A stretch of DNA of 64,000 bases from contig JALEGD010000001.1 of the NCBI GenBank assembly GCA_022763425.1, forward strand, positions 124,001 to 188,000, given 5' to 3'. Positions 35,841 to 44,080 of the stretch are shown here, piece after piece. Below the pieces are notes generated by a model. The model did no database searches and was not told the origin of the DNA. It saw nothing but the letters and a program-made list of their open reading frames with translations. Source of the stretch: Pelagibacteraceae bacterium. Its GTDB lineage: Bacteria; Pseudomonadota; Alphaproteobacteria; Pelagibacterales; Pelagibacteraceae. The position numbers and the translations under genes were made by a program. Position 1 is the first letter of the stretch. Each line of letters begins with the position of its first letter.

Positions 35841-36938
35841 ATGGATGTATTTAACAAATTTTTTGCCCTTTTAACTGATGTTTGGAAAGAGGGTGTGTCT
35901 GGAGCGAGTTTTACAGATATAGTAATTGCTTTATTTGTTTTTTTCATTTTTCTTCTTTTAAGAAGCTTTGTTTCAAGGTTTATTGTTAAAAAAATTGAAC
36001 TCTATGTTTCTAAAAGCACAAACAATTTTGATAATAGTTTAACTGTATCGCTCGAAGGACCGATTAAATTTTTTCCTGTTGTTTTTGGTTTCTTTTTAGC
36101 ATCCACATTTTTAAATCTTGAGGGCAAGTCTGAAATTTTTGTAGATAATTTAAATAGATCTTTAGTTACAATATTAATTTTTTGGTTTATCCATCAACTT
36201 ATTTATCCTGTTTCATTATTAATAAAGAGCATTGAAGAAATTCTTTCAAAAGATCTGTTAAATTGGATTTTAAGAGCGCTCAAAGTTCTAATTGTAATTT
36301 TAGGTTTTGCCGCAACACTAGAGATTTGGGGAATTAAAATCGGACCAATTATTGCTGGTCTAGGCTTGTTTGGTGTTGCTGTAGCGCTTGGTGCACAAGA
36401 TTTATTTAAGAATTTAATTTCAGGAATTTTAGTTTTAGTAGAAAAGCGTTTTAAGGTTGGAGATTGGATAAGTGTCGAGGGTATAATAGAAGGTACAGTT
36501 GAGAATATTGGTTTTAGATCAACAGTTATTAGAAAATTTGACAAATCATTAGCAACGATTCCAAATTTTCAATTCGCAGAAAAAGCTGTGATTAATCAAT
36601 CAGAAATTTCAAATCGCAGAATTGATTGGATGATCGGACTTGAATACAAAACAACGTCAGAACAACTAGAGAAAGTTAGAAACGATATTATAGATCATAT
36701 CAAATCTAGTGAAGAATTTATTGTTTCTGAAAATACACCGTGCGCAGTAAATCTGAATCAGTTTTCAGCTAGTTCAATAGATATTTTGGTAAGGTGTTAT
36801 ACAAAAACAAATGACTATTATGAGTGGTTAAAAATTAAAGATAAGTTTGTAATTAAGGTTAAGCAAATTGTTGAAAATGCTGGAGCTTCTTTTGCTTTTC
36901 CATCTCAATCTATTTATGTTGAGAAATTTGATAAATGA
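35841..36938 (+). CDS. MscS-family small-conductance mechanosensitive channel
   Basis: This 365-residue protein has about five membrane segments. The pore helix TM3 region GLGLFGVAVALGAQDLFKNLISGI lies near residues 172-196, with the Gly/Ala packing pattern of MscS. The beta domain with VGDWISVEGIIEGTVENIGFRSTVIR and a C-terminal alpha/beta domain follow. Such channels release solutes on hypo-osmotic shock. Its TGA overlaps the yggT ATG, forming an mscS-yggT-folD run. Confidence 0.93.
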   Translation: MDVFNKFFALLTDVWKEGVSGASFTDIVIALFVFFIFLLLRSFVSRFIVKKIELYVSKSTNNFDNSLTVSLEGPIKFFPVVFGFFLASTFLNLEGKSEIFVDNLNRSLVTILIFWFIHQLIYPVSLLIKSIEEILSKDLLNWILRALKVLIVILGFAATLEIWGIKIGPIIAGLGLFGVAVALGAQDLFKNLISGILVLVEKRFKVGDWISVEGIIEGTVENIGFRSTVIRKFDKSLATIPNFQFAEKAVINQSEISNRRIDWMIGLEYKTTSEQLEKVRNDIIDHIKSSEEFIVSENTPCAVNLNQFSASSIDILVRCYTKTNDYYEWLKIKDKFVIKVKQIVENAGASFAFPSQSIYVEKFDK

Positions 36939-37222
36939 ATTCATTAATTATTTTAATTGATAATATTATTTATCTTTACTCGATTGTTTTAATTGTAAAT
37001 ATCGTTTTATCTTGGCTTACTACATTTGATATTATTAACATTAGCAACAGATTTGTTTATGCAGTTTTAGAAGCTAGTTATAAACTTACAGATCCTTTGC
37101 TAAATCCAATTCGTCGTGTGATGCCAAATATAGGTGGGCTAGACTTTTCTCCAGTAATATTATTTTTATTATTAGGATTTTTAAGAAACCTTTTAAGAGA
37201 ATATGGACTAGGACTGCTATGA
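36935..37222 (+). CDS. YggT-family membrane protein
   Basis: This 95-residue protein with two to three hydrophobic helices carries the YggT signature: LSWLTTFDIINISNRFV, KLTDPLLNPIRRVMPNIGGLDFSPVILFL near residues 52-80, and a C-terminal helix. YggT proteins have been tied to cell shape and osmotic or division functions, without a settled role. It overlaps mscS upstream and folD downstream by four bases each. Confidence 0.92.
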   Translation: MNSLIILIDNIIYLYSIVLIVNIVLSWLTTFDIINISNRFVYAVLEASYKLTDPLLNPIRRVMPNIGGLDFSPVILFLLLGFLRNLLREYGLGLL

Positions 37223-38079
37223 TTATTGATGGAAAAAAAATTGCAGAAGAATTAAGAGCAAAAATTAAATCAGATATAAACAAGTTAACAGGTAATCAAA
37301 AACCTGGATTAACTGTAATACTCATAGGCGAAGATGCAGCGAGTCAAATATATGTAAAAAATAAAGAAAAGTTTGCAAATGAAGTAGGAATTAATTCTAC
37401 TGTTATAAGATATGAAAGTAGTATTTCTGAAGAGGATTTAAAAAATCAAATTAGAAAATTGAACAATGATAATAATGTTCACGGTATTTTAGTTCAATTA
37501 CCTTTACCAAAACATATTAATCAAAGAGACATCATTGAAACCATAGATCCTAAAAAAGATGTAGATGGATTTCATCCAATTAATGTTGGAAATTTGTCAT
37601 CGGGTAACGATGCATTAGTGCCGTGCACACCTCTTGGCTGTTATTATTTAATTAAGAAAGCCGTACCTAATCTTAGTGGTTTAAATGCTGTTGTTATTGG
37701 AAGGTCTAATATTAATGGAAAACCAATGACACAATTACTATTAAAGGAAAATTGTACAGTGACTATCGTTCATTCTAAAACTAAAAATATTGAAGAAATT
37801 TGCTGTAGAGCCGACCTAATTATTGCTGCCGTTGGAATACCAAAAATGGTTAAAAGTAATTGGATTAAAAAGGATGCTGTTATTATTGATGTAGGGATTA
37901 ATAGAATTGAGGTTGATGGCAAAAATAAAATTGTAGGTGATGTTGATTTTGACGAGGTGCAAAATAAAGTAAAAGCTATAACACCAGTTCCTGGTGGAGT
38001 TGGACCTATGACGATTGCATGTTTATTAGAAAATACCTTGAAAGCTTTTAATAAAATTTCGGGGAACGCTCCCCAATAG
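37219..38079 (+). CDS. folD: Methylenetetrahydrofolate dehydrogenase/cyclohydrolase FolD
   Basis: FolD interconverts methylene-, methenyl- and formyl-tetrahydrofolate. The 286 residues contain YVKNKEKFANEVGI with the catalytic lysine, GILVQLPLPKHI near residues 94-105, KDVDGFHPIN, VIGRSNINGKPM in the NADP domain and TPVPGGVGPMT near the end. Its last codons are part of a GC-rich hairpin (38061-38089). Confidence 0.98.
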   Translation: MIIDGKKIAEELRAKIKSDINKLTGNQKPGLTVILIGEDAASQIYVKNKEKFANEVGINSTVIRYESSISEEDLKNQIRKLNNDNNVHGILVQLPLPKHINQRDIIETIDPKKDVDGFHPINVGNLSSGNDALVPCTPLGCYYLIKKAVPNLSGLNAVVIGRSNINGKPMTQLLLKENCTVTIVHSKTKNIEEICCRADLIIAAVGIPKMVKSNWIKKDAVIIDVGINRIEVDGKNKIVGDVDFDEVQNKVKAITPVPGGVGPMTIACLLENTLKAFNKISGNAPQ

Positions 38080-38093
38080 AGGAGCCCCCTTTA
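38061..38093 (+). terminator. GC-rich hairpin at the end of folD (terminator or switch)
   Basis: GGGG-aac-GCTCC pairs with GGAGC-CCCC around the folD stop codon and is followed by TTTATTG, resembling an intrinsic terminator with a three-base bulge. A competing hairpin GGGGA-ACGC-TCCCC (38061-38074) uses the same bases. It would end the mscS-yggT-folD transcript. Confidence 0.55.
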
Positions 38094-38100
38094 TTGTATA

Positions 38101-38245
38101 GTCTTTCGACCGAATTCATTTAGAAAAATGAATTCATTTTAAGTATTTCAACTTAAAGTATACGGTAAATAAAACCGTTTCTTTAAATTTCAGGTGGTGA
38201 CATAAACACCTCCTCCAATAATTACTTAATCATTATTTTTTTTTA
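38101..38245 (+). ncRNA. Candidate structured non-coding RNA: string of hairpins downstream of folD
   Basis: Four consecutive hairpins occur in about 105 bases without a gene. GAATTCATTT-AGAA-AAATGAATTC (38112-38135) is a perfect 10-bp stem. TTTAAGT-ATTTCA-ACTTAAA (38138-38157) is 7 bp. ACGGT-AAATAAA-ACCGT (38162-38178) is 5 bp. AGGTGGTG-ACATAAA-CACCTCCT (38192-38214) has 7 pairs and one T-T mismatch. A weak AATAAT/ATTATT stem and a run of Ts follow (38217-38242), as at a terminator. GAGGAG at 38079-38084 could also pair with CTCCTC at 38210-38215 and close the whole domain. I recognise no known RNA family. Confidence 0.35.
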
Positions 38246-38466
38246 AAATCAAATTAGCTTAATTTTTTCTTTTCAAAAAAAAATAAAATAAATTCATAAG
38301 CATAATAAATTTTTCATGTTCAACTATTTGTTGCACAGTGAGTTTATTAAGTATTTTTGCGGTTAATTTTTTTAAATCTAAAAATTAAAATTAAATATTT
38401 GAATTTTCAGTAACTTAAAATTCTTTTAATTAAATATTAAAAGTTTATAGTATTGTTAATTTTTTT
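38246..38466. other. AT-rich gene-free sequence
   Basis: Very AT-rich sequence with homopolymer runs between the hairpin string and the end of the psiE-like gene. I see no open frame with family similarity, no clear promoter and no clear hairpin. Confidence 0.6.
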
Positions 38467-38850
38467 TTATAAATCTTCTTTACTCACATTAGTCTTTAAT
38501 ATTTTACTTTTTCTTAGCTTCAAGACTACGATTGCAATAGCAAGCAATAATATTGCACCAGACTCAAAGATTAGTACTGACGCATCAATATCTTTTTTTT
38601 GTAATATAATTAAACGGGCCAATGCAGTAATTGCTATGAATAAAGGATAAGTAAGTCTAATGGATTGATTGCTCCAGTAGTTACCGACCATACCCATGAC
38701 CTCTAAATAAATGAAAAGCAATAGTAAATCAGCCAACTGAATAGTTTGAACTTTGTACATTTGAATAATTTCAAGAGTAAATGCTAAAGATGTTGCAACC
38801 AAAACTATAGCTGCGCCTGCTAACTGAATTCTTCTTATGAAATCTTTCAT
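38467..38850 (-). CDS. PsiE-family membrane protein
   Basis: This 127-residue protein has four hydrophobic helices and the PsiE-type charged loop (LADLLLLFIYLEVMGMVGNYW near residues 40-60, SIRLTYPLFIAITALARLIIL near 63-83). PsiE is phosphate-starvation-inducible in E. coli with unknown function. No Pho box was recognised. It lies directly behind argG (adjacent stop and start). Confidence 0.85.
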   Translation of the reverse strand: MKDFIRRIQLAGAAIVLVATSLAFTLEIIQMYKVQTIQLADLLLLFIYLEVMGMVGNYWSNQSIRLTYPLFIAITALARLIILQKKDIDASVLIFESGAILLLAIAIVVLKLRKSKILKTNVSKEDL

Positions 38851-40038
38851 TTATTTCCTTAATAACTTACAGTGTTTCTTTATAAAATTCTCTACATTTT
38901 TTTTGTTAAAAGTTTTGTTTTCCTCAAAACTTACTTTTTTTAGAGAGTATAAAGGGCTTTTTGAAATTCTTGATATAATTGAAATATTACCTTTGTAGAG
39001 CTTAAGTTTAATTTTTCCTTTTATCTTAGACCTTTTTTTGTCAATTATTTTTTGAATTTTGAATCTTTCTTTTGAATACCAATAACCATTATAAATCAAT
39101 TCTGCATATCTTGGCATCAGTTCATCATTTTTATGCATAGTTTCTTTATCAAGATTTACTGATTGGATAGCTCTATTTGCAAACAACAATACTGTACCGC
39201 CTGGTGTCTCATAAACGCCACGAGATTTGATACCAATGAATCTATTTTCAACCAAATCAACTCTTCCGATCCCATTTTTGCCAGCAATATTATTTAATTT
39301 ATCCAAAAGTTTTGCTGGTGACATTTTTTTATTATTTAAACTTATTGGATCACCATTTTTATACTCCAGAGTAATAAAGGTTGGTCTATTAGGTGCTCTT
39401 TCTGGAGATGCCGTTCTTTGAAAAATATATTCAGGAGCAGCTTTTTTTGGATCTTCTAAAACTTTTCCTTCAGTGGATGTATGCAATAAATTATCGTCAA
39501 CAGAAAAGGGTGGAGCACCTTTTTTATCCTTAGGAACAATAATCCCATTTTTTTTTGCGTATTTTATTAATGCTGTTCTTGAATTTAGATCCCAATCTCT
39601 CCATGGTGCTATAACTTTAATATTCGGACCAAAGTAATAGTAACCTAACTCAAATCTTACTTGATCATTCCCTTTTCCAGTTGCTCCATGAGAAACAGCT
39701 TGAGCACCAAATTTTTTGGCAATTTCTATCTGTCTTCTTGCAATTAATGGTCTGGCAATAGATGTACCCAATAAATATATTCCTTCGTAAAGTGCATTGC
39801 CTCTTATCATTGGAAATACATAGTCTTTTACAAATTTTTCTTTTAAATCTTCTATAATAATTTTTTTTACGCCTAATTTTTTAGCATTTGTATAAATTGC
39901 TTTTCGATTAATTTCTTGTCCTAGGTCTGAGGTATAACAAATAACTTCTGCTTTATATTTATCTTGAAGCCATTTTAGTATGACAGAAGTATCCAATCCA
40001 CCTGAGTAAGCTAATACAATTTTTTTTATTTTTTTCAT
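38851..40038 (-). CDS. argG: Argininosuccinate synthase ArgG
   Basis: ArgG joins citrulline and aspartate with ATP in arginine synthesis. The 395 residues have the PP-loop AYSGGLDTSVILKWL (residues 10-24), TSIARPLIARRQIEIAKK, SHGATGKGNDQVRFELGY and EDPKKAAPEYIFQRT, all of the type I enzyme. The C-terminal 50 residues are lysine-rich and more variable. It lies between ialB (3 bases upstream) and the psiE-like gene. Confidence 0.97.
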   Translation of the reverse strand: MKKIKKIVLAYSGGLDTSVILKWLQDKYKAEVICYTSDLGQEINRKAIYTNAKKLGVKKIIIEDLKEKFVKDYVFPMIRGNALYEGIYLLGTSIARPLIARRQIEIAKKFGAQAVSHGATGKGNDQVRFELGYYYFGPNIKVIAPWRDWDLNSRTALIKYAKKNGIIVPKDKKGAPPFSVDDNLLHTSTEGKVLEDPKKAAPEYIFQRTASPERAPNRPTFITLEYKNGDPISLNNKKMSPAKLLDKLNNIAGKNGIGRVDLVENRFIGIKSRGVYETPGGTVLLFANRAIQSVNLDKETMHKNDELMPRYAELIYNGYWYSKERFKIQKIIDKKRSKIKGKIKLKLYKGNISIISRISKSPLYSLKKVSFEENKTFNKKNVENFIKKHCKLLRK

Positions 40039-40041
40039 GTA

Positions 40042-40548
40042 TTAGTTTTTGCAGTTTTTTCTTGCTGTATTATACGCGTCTGTAAATCCTATCATGGAAT
40101 AAGTATCTCGAGTTTTATTTCCACGAGATGAAACACCTATGACTTGTGCCTTGTTTGCTTTTTTCATTGCTCTAATCATTTTTAACTCATCATCTAAGCT
40201 TGTCATCCATGCAAAGTTTCCTTTTGTTTCAAATTTAAATTGAGCGTTACCAACATTTACATTTACATCACTCTTTTTTTTAAAAGGATATCCATTAGTA
40301 ACACTGATTTCATTTGAAACTCCGTCGTTTGGTCTAAAGGTAACAAATATCCTACTCTCAGCACGATTTAAATTCGCAGGAGACATTTTGGTAGGAATAG
40401 ACACTGCAAAACAAATTTTATCTTTCCCTTTCCCAGAATACTGGCTTTCCCACATCTTGAATCTTTTTTCTATTTTAATTTCAGAATTCACGTTGTTCAT
40501 GAAAAAAAGTGAAAATATTAAGATAGGTATTATTTTTTTTAAGGGCAT
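40042..40548 (-). CDS. IalB-family (invasion-associated locus B) periplasmic protein
   Basis: This 168-residue protein has a signal peptide (residues 1-22) and the IalB family segments: KICFAVSIPTKMSP, RIFVTFRPNDGVSNEISVTNGYPF and a C-terminal DTYSMIGFTDAYNTARKNC. The two cysteines at about 45 and near the C-terminus could form a disulfide. The name comes from Bartonella. The family is general in free-living alphaproteobacteria, so no invasion role is implied. It overlaps the aldo/keto reductase by 10 bases. Confidence 0.87.
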   Translation of the reverse strand: MPLKKIIPILIFSLFFMNNVNSEIKIEKRFKMWESQYSGKGKDKICFAVSIPTKMSPANLNRAESRIFVTFRPNDGVSNEISVTNGYPFKKKSDVNVNVGNAQFKFETKGNFAWMTSLDDELKMIRAMKKANKAQVIGVSSRGNKTRDTYSMIGFTDAYNTARKNCKN

Positions 40549-41585
40549 GGATTTGAATATATTAATTGTACTTCGTTTATAGCTTGAATTACTTCATCAT
40601 CAAGTTTGATTTCGTGGCTTTTTAAATTATTTTCTAATTGATCCATTTTTGTAGCTCCAATTATAACTGAAGTTACAAATGGTTGAATTTCACAAAATTT
40701 TATAGCCATCTGACATACATCTAGATTAAATTTTTTTGCAATTTTTATGTACTCTTTTATCGCCGGTTCAGAGTTGGGTGTTCTGTATCTTGGGTATCTA
40801 TCTCCGAAAAGTTTTAATCTAGTTCCGTCAGGTAATTTTCCATCTAAATATTTTCCACTTAGTGTTCCACTTGCAAGAGGGGAATAAGCTAGTAAGCCTA
40901 CATTTTCTCTAATTGAAATTTCTGAAATTCCAACTTCATAACTTCTATTTAAAAGATTATAGGGATTTTGAACTGAAACTATTTTTTCTAAATTTTTTAT
41001 TTCTGCGGTTTTAATAAACTCAAAAGTTCCCCAAGCAGTTTCATTAGAAAGACCGATAGTTTTAATTTTTCCCTCTTTAACAAAATCGGTTAGACAATCT
41101 AATGTTTCAAGAATTGGAGTGACATCATTTGAGTCTTTATGATGATACTCTAAACCTGAAAAAACATTTAATGGTCGATCTGGCCAATGTAATTGATATA
41201 GATCGATGTAATCTGTATCAAGATTTTTAAGAGATCTATCTAAAGCAAATTGTATTTGTTTTTTATTTAATCTTGTTTCTTCTCCATTATCCCGAAACCA
41301 ATCCATATTCGATCGTCCCACAATCTTATCTGCAATGACTAACCTATCTCTATTTTTCTTTTTATTAACCCACTTTGAAATAATTCTACTTGTTTCACCT
41401 TGGGTGTTAGCGCTGGGAGGAATTGGATATAATTCTGCAGTATCAAAAAAATTTACACCATAATCAAAAGCCATATCCATTTGTTGGAAAGCTTCATCTT
41501 GGTTATTTTGCTCTCCCCAAGTCATAGTTCCAAGACATATTGAACTAACTTTGATATTAGAATGCCCTAATTTTTTATACAGCAT
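40539..41585 (-). CDS. Aldo/keto reductase (Tas-like)
   Basis: This NADPH-dependent aldehyde/ketone reductase has 348 residues. The barrel motifs include the start KLGHSNIKVSSICLGTMTWGEQN, FFDTAELYPIPP with the catalytic Asp and Tyr, IDLYQLHWPDRP with the catalytic His, IGLSNETAWG and the C-terminal TSVIIGATKMDQLENNL. It is closest to the Tas/YajO type. The physiological substrate is unknown. It is the first gene of the minus-strand run AKR-ialB-argG-psiE. Confidence 0.93.
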   Translation of the reverse strand: MLYKKLGHSNIKVSSICLGTMTWGEQNNQDEAFQQMDMAFDYGVNFFDTAELYPIPPSANTQGETSRIISKWVNKKKNRDRLVIADKIVGRSNMDWFRDNGEETRLNKKQIQFALDRSLKNLDTDYIDLYQLHWPDRPLNVFSGLEYHHKDSNDVTPILETLDCLTDFVKEGKIKTIGLSNETAWGTFEFIKTAEIKNLEKIVSVQNPYNLLNRSYEVGISEISIRENVGLLAYSPLASGTLSGKYLDGKLPDGTRLKLFGDRYPRYRTPNSEPAIKEYIKIAKKFNLDVCQMAIKFCEIQPFVTSVIIGATKMDQLENNLKSHEIKLDDEVIQAINEVQLIYSNPCP

Positions 41586-41631
41586 TAAAAATGTTTACCC
41601 CATGATCAAACAATTATAAATAAAAATTCTA

Positions 41632-42207
41632 ATGTCTGAGCAAATTGCTATTTTAATTCAAATAATTCTTATAGATTTAGTTTTGGCAGCAGATAACGCT
41701 ATTATAATTGGCATGCTCGCATCTAAATTCGATGCAAATATTAGAAAAAAAATATTTTTTTGGGGTATTACTGCTGCTGTTGTTTTAAGAATAATTTTTA
41801 CATTATTAACTGCGTATCTTTTGCAAATAAGTGGATTAAAATTAGTCGGAGGATTAGTTTTATTGTGGGTTGTCTATAAGCTATATAAAGATGTAATTCA
41901 GAAAGAAGAAAAAAAAGAAGTTAATATAAACCCAAAAAGCAAATCTTTAATAAGTGCAATTGGTACAATTGCTTTGGCAGATGTTAGTTTAAGTTTAGAT
42001 AATGTTCTTGGCGTAGCTGGTGCCGCCAAACATCATTACGATCTTTTAATATTTGGTTTAGTGTTATCTATTATCCTTATGGCAACAATGGCGAATGCAG
42101 TTTCGAAACTAATAAATAAGTATGCTTGGATTGCTTGGCTTGGTTTGATTGCCATTTTATATGTTGCAATAGATTTAATTTACTCTGACTTAAAAACATT
42201 GATTTAA
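41632..42207 (+). CDS. TerC-family integral membrane protein (YjbE-like)
   Basis: This 191-residue, six- to seven-helix protein has the TerC core: IDLVLAADNAIIIGMLASKF near residues 14-33 and LADVSLSLDNVLGVAGAAKHH near 117-137. Acidic residues in the paired DN motifs likely bind metal; relatives export manganese or calcium. The substrate is inferred. It lies 79 bases upstream of the BI-1 gene and may have a separate promoter. Confidence 0.92.
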   Translation: MSEQIAILIQIILIDLVLAADNAIIIGMLASKFDANIRKKIFFWGITAAVVLRIIFTLLTAYLLQISGLKLVGGLVLLWVVYKLYKDVIQKEEKKEVNINPKSKSLISAIGTIALADVSLSLDNVLGVAGAAKHHYDLLIFGLVLSIILMATMANAVSKLINKYAWIAWLGLIAILYVAIDLIYSDLKTLI

Positions 42208-42229
42208 GGGGTTTTTGACACCTTGAAAT

Positions 42230-42257
42230 TGTCACAAAATTTTCTCATATATATGTT
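42230..42257 (+). promoter_or_regulatory. Candidate sigma-70 promoter of the BI-1 gene
   Basis: TTGTCA (42230-42235) and TATGTT (42252-42257) are separated by 16 bases. An inverted repeat TGACA-N9-TGTCA (42216-42234) overlaps the -35 element. Support is by pattern only. The BI-1 gene also has a strong AAGGAG ribosome-binding site before 42287. Confidence 0.3.
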
Positions 42258-42286
42258 AAGTTTATAAATAAAATTAAAAGGAGATT

Positions 42287-43045
42287 ATGAATTTAAAAGA
42301 TAGAATGGCCAGAGTTCAATCATCTGCAACGGTTGCAAATGATAGTGTACATGAAGGTCTAAGAAGTTACATGCTAAAAGTTTATAACTTTATGGCATCA
42401 GGCGTATTATTAACCGGTTTTGTTGCACTAGGTTTATTTAAGTTTTCTGTAGTGACTGATCAAGCCGGTAACATTGTAGGACTAACGTCTTTAGGAAATG
42501 CAATTTACTCATCAGCTTTAATGTGGGTTATAGCACTTGCGCCATTGGGCATTGTTTTTTACATGAGTTTTGGAATTAACAAAATGAGTGCACAAAGAGC
42601 CCAAACAGTTTTTTGGATTTTTGCAGCTTTAATGGGAGCGTCTTTATCATCGATATTTTTGCAATACACTGGCGCTAGCATCTCAAGAGTGTTTTTTATT
42701 ACAGCAGGTACTTTTGGAGCTATGAGTTTGTACGGTTACACAACTAAAAAAGATTTAACTGGTTGGGGCTCGTTTTTATTAATGGGATTAATAGGAATAT
42801 TAATTGCTTCATTAGTAAATATTTTTTTAAAATCGCCAGCTGTTTACTTTGTTGTTTCGGTTTTAGGTGTTTTAATTTTTGTAGGCTTGACAGCTTATGA
42901 CACTCAAAAAATTAAAAATATGTATTTTGAGAGTGATAGTACAGAAGTTTCATCAAAAAAAGCTGTTATGGGCGCCTTAACATTATATCTAGATTTCATT
43001 AATTTATTTATAATGTTGTTAAGACTTTTTGGTCAAAGAAGATAA
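42287..43045 (+). CDS. Bax inhibitor-1/YccA family membrane protein (YbhL-like)
   Basis: This 252-residue protein has seven hydrophobic helices and the BI-1 family pattern: LRSYMLKVYNFMASGVLLTGFVAL near the start, FWIFAALMGASLSSIFLQYTG in the middle, and VGLTAYDTQKIKNMY with GALTLYLDFINLFIMLLRLFG at the C-terminus. The paired aspartates of the last motif are the pH-sensing/calcium pair in studied relatives. Bacterial homologues affect FtsH or calcium leak. A strong AAGGAG ribosome-binding site precedes the ATG. Confidence 0.95.
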   Translation: MNLKDRMARVQSSATVANDSVHEGLRSYMLKVYNFMASGVLLTGFVALGLFKFSVVTDQAGNIVGLTSLGNAIYSSALMWVIALAPLGIVFYMSFGINKMSAQRAQTVFWIFAALMGASLSSIFLQYTGASISRVFFITAGTFGAMSLYGYTTKKDLTGWGSFLLMGLIGILIASLVNIFLKSPAVYFVVSVLGVLIFVGLTAYDTQKIKNMYFESDSTEVSSKKAVMGALTLYLDFINLFIMLLRLFGQRR

Positions 43046-43052
43046 GTTTTTA

Positions 43053-43093
43053 AAAACCCTAGTTCTAATAATAATGTTAGACTAGGGTTTTTT
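43053..43093. terminator. Bidirectional intrinsic terminator between BI-1 gene and DUF2256
   Basis: AAACCCTAGT-t-CTAA pairs with TTAG-ACTAGGGTTT around an 8-base loop (43054-43090), flanked by A and T runs on both sides. It ends the plus-strand BI-1 transcript. The 3' end of the minus-strand DUF2256 gene lies within its right arm. Confidence 0.88.
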
Positions 43094-43216
43094 ATTTGAG
43101 CATTTTTTTGAACAATACTTAACATTCATCCAGTTTTTTTCCCATTTTTTTCTCCAAGTAAAAGTTCGGTTGCAAGTTTTGCAAATTTTTTCTGGAAGGT
43201 GCTCTTTCTTTTTCAC
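43082..43216 (-). CDS. DUF2256 small cysteine-rich protein
   Basis: This is a 44-residue product starting with GTG at 43214-43216, overlapping the TGA of the DUF2794 gene by 4 bases, and ending at TAG 43082-43084. The protein matches the DUF2256 pattern: HLPEKICKTCNRTFTWRKKW, then a C-terminal YCSKKC. The four cysteines (two CxxC-type pairs) probably bind zinc. The family is widespread and of unknown function, with the pattern seen in short zinc-ribbon proteins. Confidence 0.92.
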   Translation of the reverse strand: MKKKEHLPEKICKTCNRTFTWRKKWEKNWMNVKYCSKKCSNKKP

Positions 43217-43542
43217 TTAATTAAGCGAATATTTCTTTTGTACAAAACTGAGATGATATTCTTAATTTCATCAGAATATTTAATAACTTTGCCATACTGA
43301 TCTTTTAATTGATATTTTTGCCCAACTTTACTTTTTAAACTTTTTATAATTTGGAACAAAGGTTTCTCAGTTGCTTTTCTATAAATATCAAAACCAACAA
43401 TGTTTTTATTTATAAAAATTGCATAATCTTTCCATTCTCCTTTTGAGACCATGGCACCATATATATTTAAAATTTCTCCCAATTCTTTTTTGTTAAAAAA
43501 AATTTCTTCTTTAAAATTTTTATTTTTTATTAATTTAAACAT
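43213..43542 (-). CDS. DUF2794 family protein
   Basis: This 109-residue protein carries the alphaproteobacterial DUF2794 pattern: FNKKELGEILNIYGAMVSKGEWKDYAIFI (about residues 16-44), DIYRKATEKPLFQIIK, and a C-terminal GKVIKYSDEIKNIISVL. No known function. It overlaps ispZ by 8 bases and DUF2256 by 4, so all three appear to form one operon. Confidence 0.9.
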   Translation of the reverse strand: MFKLIKNKNFKEEIFFNKKELGEILNIYGAMVSKGEWKDYAIFINKNIVGFDIYRKATEKPLFQIIKSLKSKVGQKYQLKDQYGKVIKYSDEIKNIISVLYKRNIRLIK

Positions 43543-44080
43543 TTATTTTATATTTTTTAATTAGATTGATTTGAAACATCATAAATATAAACGTGATTGG
43601 AATTATACCAAATACTTTAAATTTAACCCAAAAGTCTTCTGTTTGGGTTCTCCAAACAATCTCATTTAGGAAAGCTAAAAAAATAAAGAAAATCATCCAT
43701 CTTTTATTTAGTAACTCCCAACCCTTTTCTTCAAGCTGGATAGAACTTTCCAATAAAGATTTTAGTAAATTTTTTTTAAGAAAAAGGCTTCCACAAAATA
43801 AAACAGATGCAAAAAGCAAATTCACAATTGTTGGCTTCATATAAAAAAATATTTTATTATCAAAATACAGAGTTAATCCACCAAACAAGGAGACTATCAC
43901 TGCACTGATAATTGGAACTTTAGGAATTTTTTTTTCGACAAAATACAATATTCCAGTTGCTACTATTGTAGCTATTATTAGTGGCAGTATTGCCTCAGTC
44001 ATTCCAAATTTTTTGTAATAAATAAAAAAAATTAATAACGGACCAAAGTCTGCTATAAACTTTAAGGTTGATTTATTCAT
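43535..44080 (-). CDS. Inner-membrane septation protein IspZ/YciB
   Basis: This 181-residue protein has about five membrane helices and the YciB/IspZ family pattern: FIADFGPLLIFFIYYKKFG at the start, FGGLTLYFDNKIFFYMKPTIVNLLFA near residues 64-90, and LNEIVWRTQTEDFWVKFKVFG near 138-158. In other bacteria the family affects septation and envelope integrity. It shares two bases with the divergent DUF3108 gene start, so both starts overlap head to head. Confidence 0.93.
   Translation of the reverse strand: MNKSTLKFIADFGPLLIFFIYYKKFGMTEAILPLIIATIVATGILYFVEKKIPKVPIISAVIVSLFGGLTLYFDNKIFFYMKPTIVNLLFASVLFCGSLFLKKNLLKSLLESSIQLEEKGWELLNKRWMIFFIFLAFLNEIVWRTQTEDFWVKFKVFGIIPITFIFMMFQINLIKKYKINV

Noticed and set aside
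38101-38245. tmRNA, 6S RNA or SRP RNA in the hairpin string
   Set aside because: No tRNA-like ends, no tag-coding frame, no long double-stranded rod with central bubble and no SRP tetraloop motif could be found. Only an unassigned RNA candidate is kept.
40042-40548. Virulence or invasion function from the IalB name
   Set aside because: IalB-family proteins are common in free-living alphaproteobacteria, and nothing else in the window suggests host association.
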